Source: CAIYYO01 sp049299895 | Lineage (GTDB): Archaea; Altiarchaeota; Altiarchaeia; IMC4; QMZM01 | Assembly (NCBI GenBank): GCA_049299895.1 | Contig: JBAQYF010000013.1 | Coordinates: forward strand, 34,971 to 98,970 | DNA length: 64,000 nucleotides | Direction of reading: 5' to 3' | Shown: piece by piece, positions 33,790 to 42,017 of the stretch | How positions within the stretch are numbered: the first letter of the stretch is position 1 | Layout: every line of letters starts with the position of its first letter | The notes under the pieces: generated by a model | Databases searched by the model: none | Told to the model about the DNA's origin: nothing | Seen by the model: only the letters and a program-made list of their open reading frames with translations | Program-made: the position numbers and the translations under genes

Positions 33790-34561
33790 GCGACATAATA
33801 AAAGACATAGAAGGGGCAAAATCCGCCCGAGAGGAAGGGGATAAAAACGCCCAGTCAGACGAAGAAAATTATGATACATCATATAAGCCAAGCATGGAAG
33901 CATTAGCTGAGACGATTAGGTATCTCTCAAACAATTTAACCGATCTTAACACCACTCAAACCGGTAACCTTAACACAATCGACAACGCCCTATGTCGCCA
34001 GGAAGTAGAAGACTGTTATTATAAAGGTTATAAAGACCATTGTAACGCCGACTTGTATAGGAACGGATGCGATGATTGTGACTCCTGTAACGAGGAATGC
34101 GACTCCCAGGAATGCGTCGGAGGCGAGTATCATACCTGCGATAATAAGCCAGAGCCAGAGGAGGATTGGAGAACTTTCAAAGCAACCTGCACAGTAAAGA
34201 AATGCACCGAAGACGAAGACGGAAACAAAACATGCGTGGATAAACCATGCCACACCGGAGTATGCGAAATAGAGACCTGCACCTGCGCATGCCACCCGGA
34301 TCAAAAAACCCTTATCAACCCGATAAAAACGGAGATAGAATATATCCGGGGGGTGTTAAAATCCTACAAAGACAGCCTGGAGGCCTTGTCAGAGAAAGTC
34401 TTCCAACGGGCCAAAGACATGAAAGACAGCGTAGACAAGGTAAATGCGATAAACAAAAACAGAATACCTTCGTTTTCATATTGGTTGCCGGGGGCCTGAT
34501 ATTTCTAGTTTTGATTGCAGCCGCATTCTTCCTGTTGAAGGGCGGGAAACGCAAGAGATGA
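33790..34561 (+). pseudogene. Copy D continuation: Cys-rich module, coiled coil and membrane tail in two further frames
   Basis: From about 33787 to 34499 the second frame encodes the Cys-rich module (CDDCDSCNEECDSQECVGG) and coiled coil. Near 34440-34460 another one-base shift is needed to read NTFVFILVAGGLIFLVLI and a basic tail KGGKRKR ending at 34561. That tail resembles the anchor of the TPR-like genes, not the C-terminus of copies A and B, so copy D has a replaced C-terminus as well as two frameshifts. Confidence 0.6.
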
Positions 34562-34580
34562 GGGCGATCTCTTGGATTAT

Positions 34581-34590
34581 CTATTTATAC
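34581..34590 (+). promoter_or_regulatory. TATA-like box before the Yip1-like gene
   Basis: ctatttatac lies about 64 bases before the ATG at 34650. A purine-rich ggggggat stretch just upstream of that ATG could be the ribosome binding site. Confidence 0.35.
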
Positions 34591-34649
34591 ATTGAGATAT
34601 TATATTATTTCATACGTGAGATGTAAAGCGTTTCATATGGGGGGATATT

Positions 34650-35411
34650 ATGGGGTTTGAACAGTTTTTACGGGGTTCTTTTGGGGATGTTTTCGGTAAT
34701 GTATTGAAGCCTGCCGAGTCTGCCAGGAAGCGGAAGGAGTCGGCTGATATGGTTTATGCGTTGAAGATCCTGCTTGTGTGCGGGGTTTTTTTTATGTTGG
34801 GTGTGAGTTTGTTCTCCTTTGTGGGGGATTGTGCTTCTTTTGTTTATTCATTGGAGGTAAGTCATGATAAGTTCGATCTTGGGGGTGTGGCTGGCGGGTT
34901 TTTTAATCTTGTTTTGTTGGCTGTGATCACGTCCCTGGTACTTCTTGCTATCGGCGTTCCCGTGTTCCTTGTGGTGTCCTTTGTTTGGGCTGCCTTGTTG
35001 TGGTGTCTTGGTAAGGCGTTCGGGGGGAAAGCGTCTTATGAGAGGTTTTTCTGCGCCGTTGCCCCGATGTATATGAGCCTTGTTTTTGTGTTCGGCCTGG
35101 CCGTGTCTTTTATAAGTGAGTTCTTGGGGATCATAGGTACCTTTTTGGGGTATAACGTGATCCAGCTTGCGATGGTTCAGCCGGTCATAGGCTTGGTGTT
35201 GCTTCCCATTTGGTACGTTATCGTGATCTATTATGAGACGATTTACGTTTCCGAAGTGCATGAGATGCCATATGTCAATGCGCTGAAGGCGGTGATCATC
35301 CTGGCAGTGACGCTTCTGTGCCTGGCGTTACTGGTCCTGCTTGGCATCATGCTTGCTGCGAATTCCGTCATGCATATGGTGCCCGGCTACGGTCGCTACG
35401 CGTATTACTGA
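34650..35411 (+). CDS. Yip1-domain-like polytopic membrane protein
   Basis: 253 residues with five or six predicted transmembrane helices and a cytoplasmic N-terminus (about 1-35). The central run ALLWCLGKAFGGKASYERFFCAVAPMYMSLVF resembles the Yip1/YIF1-type domain of unknown function. Codon use is G/T-rich and quite unlike the A-rich pilin genes just upstream, marking the end of the repeated region. It may belong with the pilus locus, since a small membrane protein and a prepilin peptidase follow. Confidence 0.55.
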   Translation: MGFEQFLRGSFGDVFGNVLKPAESARKRKESADMVYALKILLVCGVFFMLGVSLFSFVGDCASFVYSLEVSHDKFDLGGVAGGFFNLVLLAVITSLVLLAIGVPVFLVVSFVWAALLWCLGKAFGGKASYERFFCAVAPMYMSLVFVFGLAVSFISEFLGIIGTFLGYNVIQLAMVQPVIGLVLLPIWYVIVIYYETIYVSEVHEMPYVNALKAVIILAVTLLCLALLVLLGIMLAANSVMHMVPGYGRYAYY

Positions 35412-35433
35412 TAAATAAATTAAACAAAACAAA

Positions 35434-35817
35434 ATGGAATTTAATACAAGTCTGGATTTTATCGAACCATATCTGTCCGTGAAAGAGCTGGTAGTTGTCG
35501 GGGTCGCTGTGATGGCCGCCGTTTTGGTGTTTCTTTTGTCGGTGATGTATGCGGAATCTTTGAAAAAGTTCCTGGCCAAGTCCGTGCCCTGCTTCGGGTT
35601 CAAGGATGATGAGGCGGCCGCTATTGCGAATCTTGCCGCGGGTTTTATCAAGGTTGCGGGGGTTGCGACGGTATTGATCATGGCCGGCAAGTATGTTCCG
35701 CTGCTTGATCCGGTTAAAGATGCCGGGTCTTACATATTCGAACTGATTGGTTATGGCATATCCCTGGCGCTGCCGGTCGCCGTGATATATCTGGCGAGAA
35801 CTGGTTTCAAGAGGTGA
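35434..35817 (+). CDS. Small membrane protein of unknown function
   Basis: 127 residues, about three transmembrane helices (20-43, 65-90, 100-123), with a charged loop KDDEAAAIANLAAGFIKV between the first two. No family recognised. It sits 22 bases after the Yip1-like gene and shares its codon style, so the two are probably co-transcribed. Converges with the prepilin peptidase gene. Confidence 0.55.
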   Translation: MEFNTSLDFIEPYLSVKELVVVGVAVMAAVLVFLLSVMYAESLKKFLAKSVPCFGFKDDEAAAIANLAAGFIKVAGVATVLIMAGKYVPLLDPVKDAGSYIFELIGYGISLALPVAVIYLARTGFKR

Positions 35818-35837
35818 GTGGACGCACTTAATTGTTC

Positions 35838-35851
35838 ATCCCCGCGGGGAT
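35838..35851. terminator. Perfect palindrome between convergent genes
   Basis: atccccgcggggat is a 14-base self-complementary sequence lying between two convergent stops. It could act as a bidirectional terminator or belong to a set of similar palindromes found after other genes here. Confidence 0.35.
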
Positions 35852-36945
35852 CAGTGTAGCAGTGTCCAGAGCAGGTCGGCGTAAAGCGACAGGATCAGGG
35901 CGGAGCATATGAATGGCATGAGGATGAAGCTTGTGTTTACGTCTATGAAGCCTCCGAGTTTGTCTTCGTAGGTTCTCAGCTTTCCCAGGTCTTCTTCCGA
36001 TAGTCCTGCGGGCCTTGGGCGCACGATATATTCTTTCTTTTTCTTTTTGCGGGCCCATGAGACGAATGCATTCCAGGCGGATGTGCTTACTTCTTCCCGT
36101 TTTAATGCGCCGTCCTCAAGGTATATTTCTTCTCCCAGGGACATCCCGGGCCGTAGGTCCTTTATTGCGACCTTTCTTGTGAAGGGGATCCTTGACCCGG
36201 CAGCGTAGGCTGACAGCAGGAAGGCGAAGATGAACAGGGACTTTTGTTCATATAGCAGGGAGAGAAATGCAGACATGCTGTAGATATCCGCCAGAAAGAT
36301 GCCTGCCGCAATCAGGACCGTCCACAAGACGATGAAATATTTGTACGATGACTGCTCCGCTACGGACAATGCGTAGATGAAAACTATCGACAGGTATGAT
36401 GCGGCGGCTATTCCGGTCGCCCGGGATATCCCGATCCCCATGAGGGTCGATGCCAGCAGGTAGATTACTGGAGACGTAATTGTCCGCAGGAGTTCCTTTG
36501 CTCTCCCGTGCAGCAGGAACAGGTATACGGCAGCAAGAAAGAATCGTATCAGCAGGAGTATGAGCAGATTGAATAGTATGGACAGGCCGAAGAATTGATG
36601 CGAATACCACGGGATAGGTAGGAATATGTATTGCTCCAGGGCCGCAGGATATGCTGGGAGCAGGGAGCATAGGGCCCAGAATATCTTGGCGTCGCCGCCG
36701 GACCATGCCCGGATGTACCAGAAGGCTATCCCTGTTAGGAAGCCGAGGATGTAGTTCTGCAGGTAGAGCATGAGAAAAGAGGCGTCTCCCGAGGTTATGC
36801 GCAGGAAGGCCAGGACGGCAGAAACAAACAGCATACTTCCTGTGAGTTTGTTTGGGATCTTCCCTGTGGATTGATCGGAGCGCAGGCCGATGAAGCATCC
36901 TGCCAGCGCGACTACAACTGCCGCATAGTCGTATAATGGGTACAT
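35851..36945 (-). CDS. GxGD prepilin/preflagellin-type peptidase (A24), long form
   Basis: Membrane aspartic protease that cleaves prepilins after the conserved Gly. 364 residues. The catalytic aspartates are D24 in LRSDQSTGKIPN and D85 in WSGGDAKIF (the GxGD motif). About eight transmembrane helices are present with a cytoplasmic domain near 260-340 (RPGMSLGEEIYLEDG) before a last helix. Its place at the end of the pilus locus makes it the likely processing enzyme for the pilins at 14012-14681 and the minor pilins. A second A24 enzyme is at 41092. Confidence 0.9.
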   Translation of the reverse strand: MYPLYDYAAVVVALAGCFIGLRSDQSTGKIPNKLTGSMLFVSAVLAFLRITSGDASFLMLYLQNYILGFLTGIAFWYIRAWSGGDAKIFWALCSLLPAYPAALEQYIFLPIPWYSHQFFGLSILFNLLILLLIRFFLAAVYLFLLHGRAKELLRTITSPVIYLLASTLMGIGISRATGIAAASYLSIVFIYALSVAEQSSYKYFIVLWTVLIAAGIFLADIYSMSAFLSLLYEQKSLFIFAFLLSAYAAGSRIPFTRKVAIKDLRPGMSLGEEIYLEDGALKREEVSTSAWNAFVSWARKKKKKEYIVRPRPAGLSEEDLGKLRTYEDKLGGFIDVNTSFILMPFICSALILSLYADLLWTLLH

Positions 36946-36997
36946 GGTCTGTTTCGGTATTTACTATGTATTCCCTTCTATATTATTACTCAAAGAA

Positions 36998-37735
36998 ATG
37001 ATCAATCCCGACTTACACAACAGGATAAATCAGGATATCGAAGAGCGCAAGGTGATCTTTATCCTCTGCAGCTGCACTATAGAGTATTTCGGAAGATCCC
37101 GCTCGATGATAGGCCTGGGCCACAGGATAATTATGATCAAGAAGGATTCCACATTCCTCGTGCATAGCGTGACCGGTTTTAAGCCCGTTAACTGGATGAA
37201 TGCGCCTACGGAAACTGTCGCTGAATTCGAGGGAACCGACCTTTTGCTGCATAGCCAGCGCACAAAGAAGCCCTTCGAGGAGATGAAGGTTAGGATAATG
37301 GAGGTAGTTGATTATAACGCTTATACAGACGTCGTAGACAATGAGAAACTGGATCTCACGCATACCGAGCAGGACATGCAGGACTATCTTGCGAAGAATC
37401 CGAAGCTCATACATCCCGATTTCCGGCTGATATCAACAGAGCATCAGACGCCGCTAGGGTACTTGGATCTGTATGGAAAGATAGGGGATACATACACGGT
37501 CGTTGAATTGAAGGTAGAAAGAGCGGGCCTCCCCGCCGCGCTCCAGGTAAAGAGGTACAAGGAGTGGATGGAAGGGTATATCGGAAAGGCCCGGGGGATA
37601 CTGATCGCTCCGGGAATTACGCCTAACGCACTGCAGATACTCAAAAAGGAGAAGATAGAATTCAAGAAGATGAGCATAGCGCACCTCCAAATAAAGCACC
37701 GAAAGGATAAAACGCTTAAGGAGTGGTTTGAGTAA
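36998..37735 (+). CDS. nucS: Endonuclease NucS
   Basis: Archaeal mismatch- or branched-DNA endonuclease. 245 residues from the ATG at 36998, which gives the usual family length; the frame is open 18 codons further but that part is hydrophobic and unlike the family. Visible features are an N-terminal beta domain (RSMIGLGHRIIMIKKD) and the RecB-like nuclease core: HTEQDMQDYLAKNPKLI, then GYLDLYG and YTVVELKVERA, where the D and the E-x-K are catalytic. Its 3' end overlaps the convergent prs gene by 20 bases. Confidence 0.92.
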   Translation: MINPDLHNRINQDIEERKVIFILCSCTIEYFGRSRSMIGLGHRIIMIKKDSTFLVHSVTGFKPVNWMNAPTETVAEFEGTDLLLHSQRTKKPFEEMKVRIMEVVDYNAYTDVVDNEKLDLTHTEQDMQDYLAKNPKLIHPDFRLISTEHQTPLGYLDLYGKIGDTYTVVELKVERAGLPAALQVKRYKEWMEGYIGKARGILIAPGITPNALQILKKEKIEFKKMSIAHLQIKHRKDKTLKEWFE

Positions 37736-38585
37736 GGCTTTTTCCGATTAATTGTGCGACTGAGACTTTGCTTATACCTCTTTCTAGGGTGTCGGTGCAT
37801 ACGAGCAGGTCAACAGCCGACCGGACCCTTTCGGCACCCGTTGAGAAGACTCCGTGGACGCATCCGGCGTTTACCGATGATGCTCCCTGGCTCTTTAGAA
37901 GCTTTGCAGCCTCGATTATCGTGCCTCCGGTGGATATCATGTCATCGAGTATGAGAGTGTCCTTTCCTTGCACGTCGAGATCCTTGGTCTGTATCTCGAC
38001 CTTTTCACCCGATAAGCGCTTCTTCTGTAAAAAGTCGAACTCACAGCCTATGATCTCCGCGGCGTTCTTTGCATATTCAAGGGATCCTTTATCCGGGGCT
38101 ATCAGCATCGGGCATTTCAGATGCTCCTTGAAATATTTCGCAAGGAGAGGAAACGCGTCGAGATTCTTTATCTCCAGGTCGTGGAACTTATAAACGCCTT
38201 CGCGGTCCAGGAAGTGACAGTTGATGGTGGTCACGGAATCTGTAAGCGAAAGCATCAACTTGAGGGAGGTCTTTGCGCTCAACGCCTCCCCGGAATTGAA
38301 GGACTTGTCCTGGCGTGCGTATCCGAAATACGGAACCACTGCGTGGACCGATGATGCCCCCTGGTCGCGCAGCATGTCCAGGAACAGTAATAATTCAACC
38401 AGATTGTCATTGCCCAGGGTCGATTGCACAAGAACGCATTCCTCGCCCTTGACGGGAGAAACGAGGCGCAGATATATTTCACCGTCGGGAAACCGCTCGA
38501 CCTTGGCCTTTCCAGGAATTAATCCCTTGCCTTTTGCTATCTTGCGTCCGAGACTCGCACAGGAGCTTCCGGAGAAAACAATCAT
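37716..38585 (-). CDS. prs: Ribose-phosphate pyrophosphokinase (PRPP synthetase)
   Basis: Makes PRPP from ribose 5-phosphate and ATP for nucleotide, histidine and tryptophan synthesis. 289 residues, a typical archaeal length. Motifs: ERFPDGEIYLRL near residue 30, VPYFGYARQDKSF (ATP/metal site), and the PRPP-binding loop ILDDMISTGGTI near 215. The protein ends QLIGKSLTQTTP. Confidence 0.94.
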   Translation of the reverse strand: MIVFSGSSCASLGRKIAKGKGLIPGKAKVERFPDGEIYLRLVSPVKGEECVLVQSTLGNDNLVELLLFLDMLRDQGASSVHAVVPYFGYARQDKSFNSGEALSAKTSLKLMLSLTDSVTTINCHFLDREGVYKFHDLEIKNLDAFPLLAKYFKEHLKCPMLIAPDKGSLEYAKNAAEIIGCEFDFLQKKRLSGEKVEIQTKDLDVQGKDTLILDDMISTGGTIIEAAKLLKSQGASSVNAGCVHGVFSTGAERVRSAVDLLVCTDTLERGISKVSVAQLIGKSLTQTTP

Positions 38586-38676
38586 GTTATAAAAGAAGGC
38601 AGTAGGAAGTAATAAATCAGAAAAAAAATAGAAAAAGAAAAATAATAAAATATCATGAATAATCCGTTCGGATTAT

Positions 38677-38985
38677 TCAGAACTTTTTGACTCTTTCTAC
38701 TCCAACCTTGGAGACCTTGGGCTTCTTCACCTTAGCAGGCAGCCATGAGGGCCTGTCCGCGGGCGACTCGACGATCTTCGTTGAGCCCTTGAATGAGTGT
38801 ATACTGTATGTTCCGTCTTTGTTCCTGCGCCCTCTTTCACGCAGCTTGATCTCGGTAAAGCCTCTTGTTGCGGCTTTCAATGCAGCCTGCCTGGGGGTCT
38901 TCCCGGTAAATATGTGCTTCACCTTCCCCTTCTTCAGTTCGTAGTACTTTACTTCCGCCTTTTTCTTTGGTTTTGCTTTCGCCAT
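38677..38985 (-). CDS. MC1-family chromosomal DNA-binding protein
   Basis: 102-residue basic protein matching the methanogen chromosomal protein MC1, a monomeric protein that binds and sharply bends DNA. The core HIFTGKTPRQAALKAATRG, then IKLRERG, a Trp/Pro-containing PADRPSWLPAKVKKPKV segment, and an extra Lys-rich N-terminus are seen. MC1 is best known from Methanosarcina and halophiles, so its presence is informative for chromatin type. Its own promoter (gtttaaaaagc at 39040-39050) and an agagg ribosome-binding site suggest a strongly expressed single gene. Confidence 0.9.
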   Translation of the reverse strand: MAKAKPKKKAEVKYYELKKGKVKHIFTGKTPRQAALKAATRGFTEIKLRERGRRNKDGTYSIHSFKGSTKIVESPADRPSWLPAKVKKPKVSKVGVERVKKF

Positions 38986-39039
38986 TTTTGGAAACCTCTT
39001 ATTTTTGATATATTATTGTTAACTAATTAGTGCACATTA

Positions 39040-39050
39040 GTTTAAAAAGC
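39040..39050 (-). promoter_or_regulatory. TATA box of the MC1 gene
   Basis: On the minus strand gctttttaaac lies about 60 bases upstream of the start at 38985, leaving a ~35-base leader that carries an agagg motif about 13 bases before the ATG. Confidence 0.4.
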
Positions 39051-39146
39051 AAAGGGATATGGGGTGACAGTTCGAAAAAAAGGGATGAAAAACCTGGCAG
39101 GGTAGTTATATATAAATTAATCTGCACCAAAACTATATGATATAAT

Positions 39147-40382
39147 GTGAAAACCCTTGTTCTCTGCGTCGACAGGGATAACGACATCGGGGAAAAAGCC
39201 CACCTCACAGGCCCGATCATCGGGATAGAGGAGAACCTGAATGCGGCGAGGGAACTCGGCCTGGCTGATCCCGAGGACACGGATGTCAACGCCATATTCC
39301 AGGCCGCAAAGACTGCAAAAGAGCTAAAATGCGAAGTCGCAACGCTCACGGGAGACTGGGACGTAGGCATCGTGTCCGACGAGAAGATATCAAAGCAGCT
39401 GGACTATGTAATGGAGAAATTCAAGCCGGAATCCGTTATACTGATAACAGACGGGGCGGAAGACGAGCAGCTCATACCTATCATACAGTCTAGGGTCAAG
39501 ATAAACGCAGTCAAAACCGTCATCGTAAGGCAGAGCAAGGAACTCGAAAAGGCTTATTTTACCATAACCAACTTCTTAAAGGAGGTTGAGAAAGACGCGG
39601 GACTGGCTCACCTCATATTCGTGATACCCGGGCTCGTTCTATTGCTGATAGCTATCGGAGGAGCACTCAACATACTGATGCAGACAATGCTCCTCCTCCT
39701 CGCGATAGTAGGCCTGTACCTGATAATGAAGGGCCTCGGCTTTGAGGAGGAGTTCTTCTCCCGCACGACCGAATTCCTCAAATCCCTTTCCATCGAGAGG
39801 ATAAGCGTCATGGCATACGTTCTGGCAATATTCACCTTGATGATAGGGATAAGCCTGAACTATGACGAGTATACAAAGAAGAACCCGCAGGGATATATCG
39901 AGACCGTAAAGACCGCGCTGACCCTGACCTACGCGGACGTCATATTGCTCGCCTTCGTGATAGCGATAGTCGGCAGGATAATAGACGAATACTCCATGGA
40001 AAAGTTCCTGGCCATCAGAAGGTATATAATCTTTCTCGCTCTCCTGGTCCTGGCAACCCTCACGGCGCAGACATGGGCATACTATTCCATGGGTCAGACC
40101 AAGGTAATGGACCTCTCCATAGCAGTGATGCTGAGCATAGTCTTCTTCGTGGTCATAGTCCAGAGCACTGAACTCATATTCATAGAGGAGATAAACGCCA
40201 AAAGAAGGATTATTAAAGAGTACGCGGGAAGGAAAGTTGTCAACAAGGAGGGAGCAGAGATAGGGAAAGTGACAAAGGTATTGCTCGACGACTCAAAATT
40301 TATTGGCATAAAGGTGGGCAGACGAAAAATAGAGAAAGACAACATATCCCGAAACGGGGACGTAATAGTGGCGAAGGCCTGA
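39147..40382 (+). CDS. DUF373 family membrane protein
   Basis: 411 residues starting at GTG (39147). N-terminal soluble domain (1-145) with LVLCVDRDNDIG and GPIIGIEENLNAARELGLAD, which are hallmarks of the archaeal DUF373 family; then about six transmembrane helices (about 150-345) and a C-terminal cytoplasmic PRC-barrel-like end (AGRKVVNKEGAEIGKVTKVL). Function unknown. A TATA-like ttatatataaatta at about 39104-39119 implies a short leader. Confidence 0.88.
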   Translation: MKTLVLCVDRDNDIGEKAHLTGPIIGIEENLNAARELGLADPEDTDVNAIFQAAKTAKELKCEVATLTGDWDVGIVSDEKISKQLDYVMEKFKPESVILITDGAEDEQLIPIIQSRVKINAVKTVIVRQSKELEKAYFTITNFLKEVEKDAGLAHLIFVIPGLVLLLIAIGGALNILMQTMLLLLAIVGLYLIMKGLGFEEEFFSRTTEFLKSLSIERISVMAYVLAIFTLMIGISLNYDEYTKKNPQGYIETVKTALTLTYADVILLAFVIAIVGRIIDEYSMEKFLAIRRYIIFLALLVLATLTAQTWAYYSMGQTKVMDLSIAVMLSIVFFVVIVQSTELIFIEEINAKRRIIKEYAGRKVVNKEGAEIGKVTKVLLDDSKFIGIKVGRRKIEKDNISRNGDVIVAKA

Positions 40383-40398
40383 AAGTAGAACTTAAACG

Positions 40399-41145
40399 AT
40401 GGAGAAAAAACACCTGCCGGTCCTGATAGGTCTGTTCCTTTGCATCACAGTTCCGGTCTACGCCCAGAACTATTTTGCCGCAAGGGACCTGTTCAACAAC
40501 ATAGCCTGCAACGTCATCTGCGTAATAGAATACATCATACTCGCAGTATGCGCAGTTACGTGCGTATTGTCAGGCGCAAGGTACATGGCGTCGGACGAAC
40601 CCTCGGTCAGGGGGGACATGCGAAAAAACTTTATATATGCAGTTGTTGGATTGTTCCTCGTATTCGCAGGCATCCCGGCATTGAACGCTTTCGTCAATCA
40701 GACAAGAAGCCCATTCTACTGCATTTCCTGCTCCCCGGACTCATATCTATTCAAGATCGTTACCGAAACGCTGTCCTGCCGCATAATCTGCCTCGTGCAG
40801 TATATCGCAGGACTGCTCCTGGTCCTTATACTGGTATTCGCAGGACTGCGCTACATAGTATCCGGAGAAGACCCAAAGGCCAGGCACGACATGCTGACTT
40901 TGATAAAGAATGCATTAATAGGGATGCTCATAGTCATACTCGCAGTCCCAGTCTTAAATTATCTGGCAGACGGGACCGGAACGTCCTTTGAATGCGAATG
41001 CTCAAGCAGCGGAGACGAAATAATAGCCTCGGTCGAGGGGCTGAGTACCGACGCTTGGGTTGGAAAGGCAGACAAATACGAAGAAGGGGTTCTAGGTCAA
41101 AGCAATTATGATCATCTCAATAAAATTCCCGGCGTAGAGCACTGA
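40399..41145 (+). CDS. Membrane protein with two VirB2/TrbC-like pilin domains
   Basis: 248 residues with a signal peptide (1-22) and two tandem copies of a ~70-residue hairpin of two helices. Copy 1 includes CVLSGARYMASDEPSVRG and copy 2 includes VFAGLRYIVSGEDPKARH. The pattern (S/A)G-x-RY-x-x-(S/A)-x-(E/D)-(D/E)P followed by a basic helix and a second hydrophobic helix is that of TrbC/VirB2 conjugative pilins. Each copy has a Cys-x-x-x-Cys-like pair at its start. The same domain occurs once at the N-terminus of the M64-protease fusion (52651). Role unknown. Confidence 0.65.
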   Translation: MEKKHLPVLIGLFLCITVPVYAQNYFAARDLFNNIACNVICVIEYIILAVCAVTCVLSGARYMASDEPSVRGDMRKNFIYAVVGLFLVFAGIPALNAFVNQTRSPFYCISCSPDSYLFKIVTETLSCRIICLVQYIAGLLLVLILVFAGLRYIVSGEDPKARHDMLTLIKNALIGMLIVILAVPVLNYLADGTGTSFECECSSSGDEIIASVEGLSTDAWVGKADKYEEGVLGQSNYDHLNKIPGVEH

Positions 41146-41970
41146 GAGAAGCGCAAACAGCAGCACAGGCGCAAACTTTATCCCTCTTTTGATGACGATC
41201 TTCCGGGGTATCTTTCCGTGGGATGCAAGATCCTGTATCTTTTTTACGTCTTCAAGTGTCATCCCTTCTATGTCGGTCTTTTTTATCAGCACCTGTCCTC
41301 CGACTACTATGTCTTCTGCCGGCACGTCTGCTTCACGCAGTTTTGACACGTCTATTGTGTCCCTGAGCGCTTTTAGTTCCACTGCCTTGAGATATAATGC
41401 AATCAGGGTCATGACAGGGATCAGTGTATAAAAGAGCGCCAAGCTCGGCAGATCCATGTAGAGCCCGACGAACGAGGGCGCAAATGAGAGGGCTAATACT
41501 GCGGCCAATCTCTTGTCCCGCAGGTAGCGGCCGAATTCCTTCCAGGTCTCGGGGCTCTTCAACCCCAGGAGCAAGCCATATACTGTAGCATACGGCAGGG
41601 CCACGCATATCATGTCAATAAAATACGTAGCGTAATAGGGAAATAAGCCGTCGTGGAAGAAGCCCAATTGTGCGAGGAAGCCGAGGGTGCACCCTATCCC
41701 CCCGGCAAGTTTCACGTCTCCTCCGCCCCACTGGCCCAGGTAGAATAGCAGGAATCCAAGGGCGAAAAAGCATATCCCCATCAGCAGGGAATTAAGGAAC
41801 AGATATGCGTTACCGGCGTATATCGCTGCCGCGGCCGAAACGAGGAGGGCGGATGCGATGTATCCGTAGCTTATCCTCTCGGGTATCTCTCCGGTCTTCA
41901 GGTCTTCAATGCTTCCCAAAACGAGGAAAACTACCGCAAGGAGTATTGCAAACTGCATCAGTAAAATCAT
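41092..41970 (-). CDS. GxGD prepilin peptidase (A24), second gene
   Basis: 292 residues. Catalytic aspartates D23 (SIEDLKTGEIPERIS) and D85 (GQWGGGDVKL). About six transmembrane helices, then a cytoplasmic segment (about 195-265, EDIVVGGQVLIKKTDIEG) and a last helix, an arrangement similar to the longer enzyme at 35851. Its 3' end overlaps the convergent VirB2-like gene by 54 bases. Having two A24 enzymes suggests separate substrate sets, for example pilins versus other class III proteins. Confidence 0.9.
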   Translation of the reverse strand: MILLMQFAILLAVVFLVLGSIEDLKTGEIPERISYGYIASALLVSAAAAIYAGNAYLFLNSLLMGICFFALGFLLFYLGQWGGGDVKLAGGIGCTLGFLAQLGFFHDGLFPYYATYFIDMICVALPYATVYGLLLGLKSPETWKEFGRYLRDKRLAAVLALSFAPSFVGLYMDLPSLALFYTLIPVMTLIALYLKAVELKALRDTIDVSKLREADVPAEDIVVGGQVLIKKTDIEGMTLEDVKKIQDLASHGKIPRKIVIKRGIKFAPVLLFALLSVLYAGNFIEMIIIALT

Positions 41971-42017
41971 TGTCTTATTATTGTGTTTATTAAATTATTA
42001 ACTCGTACACAGACAAA

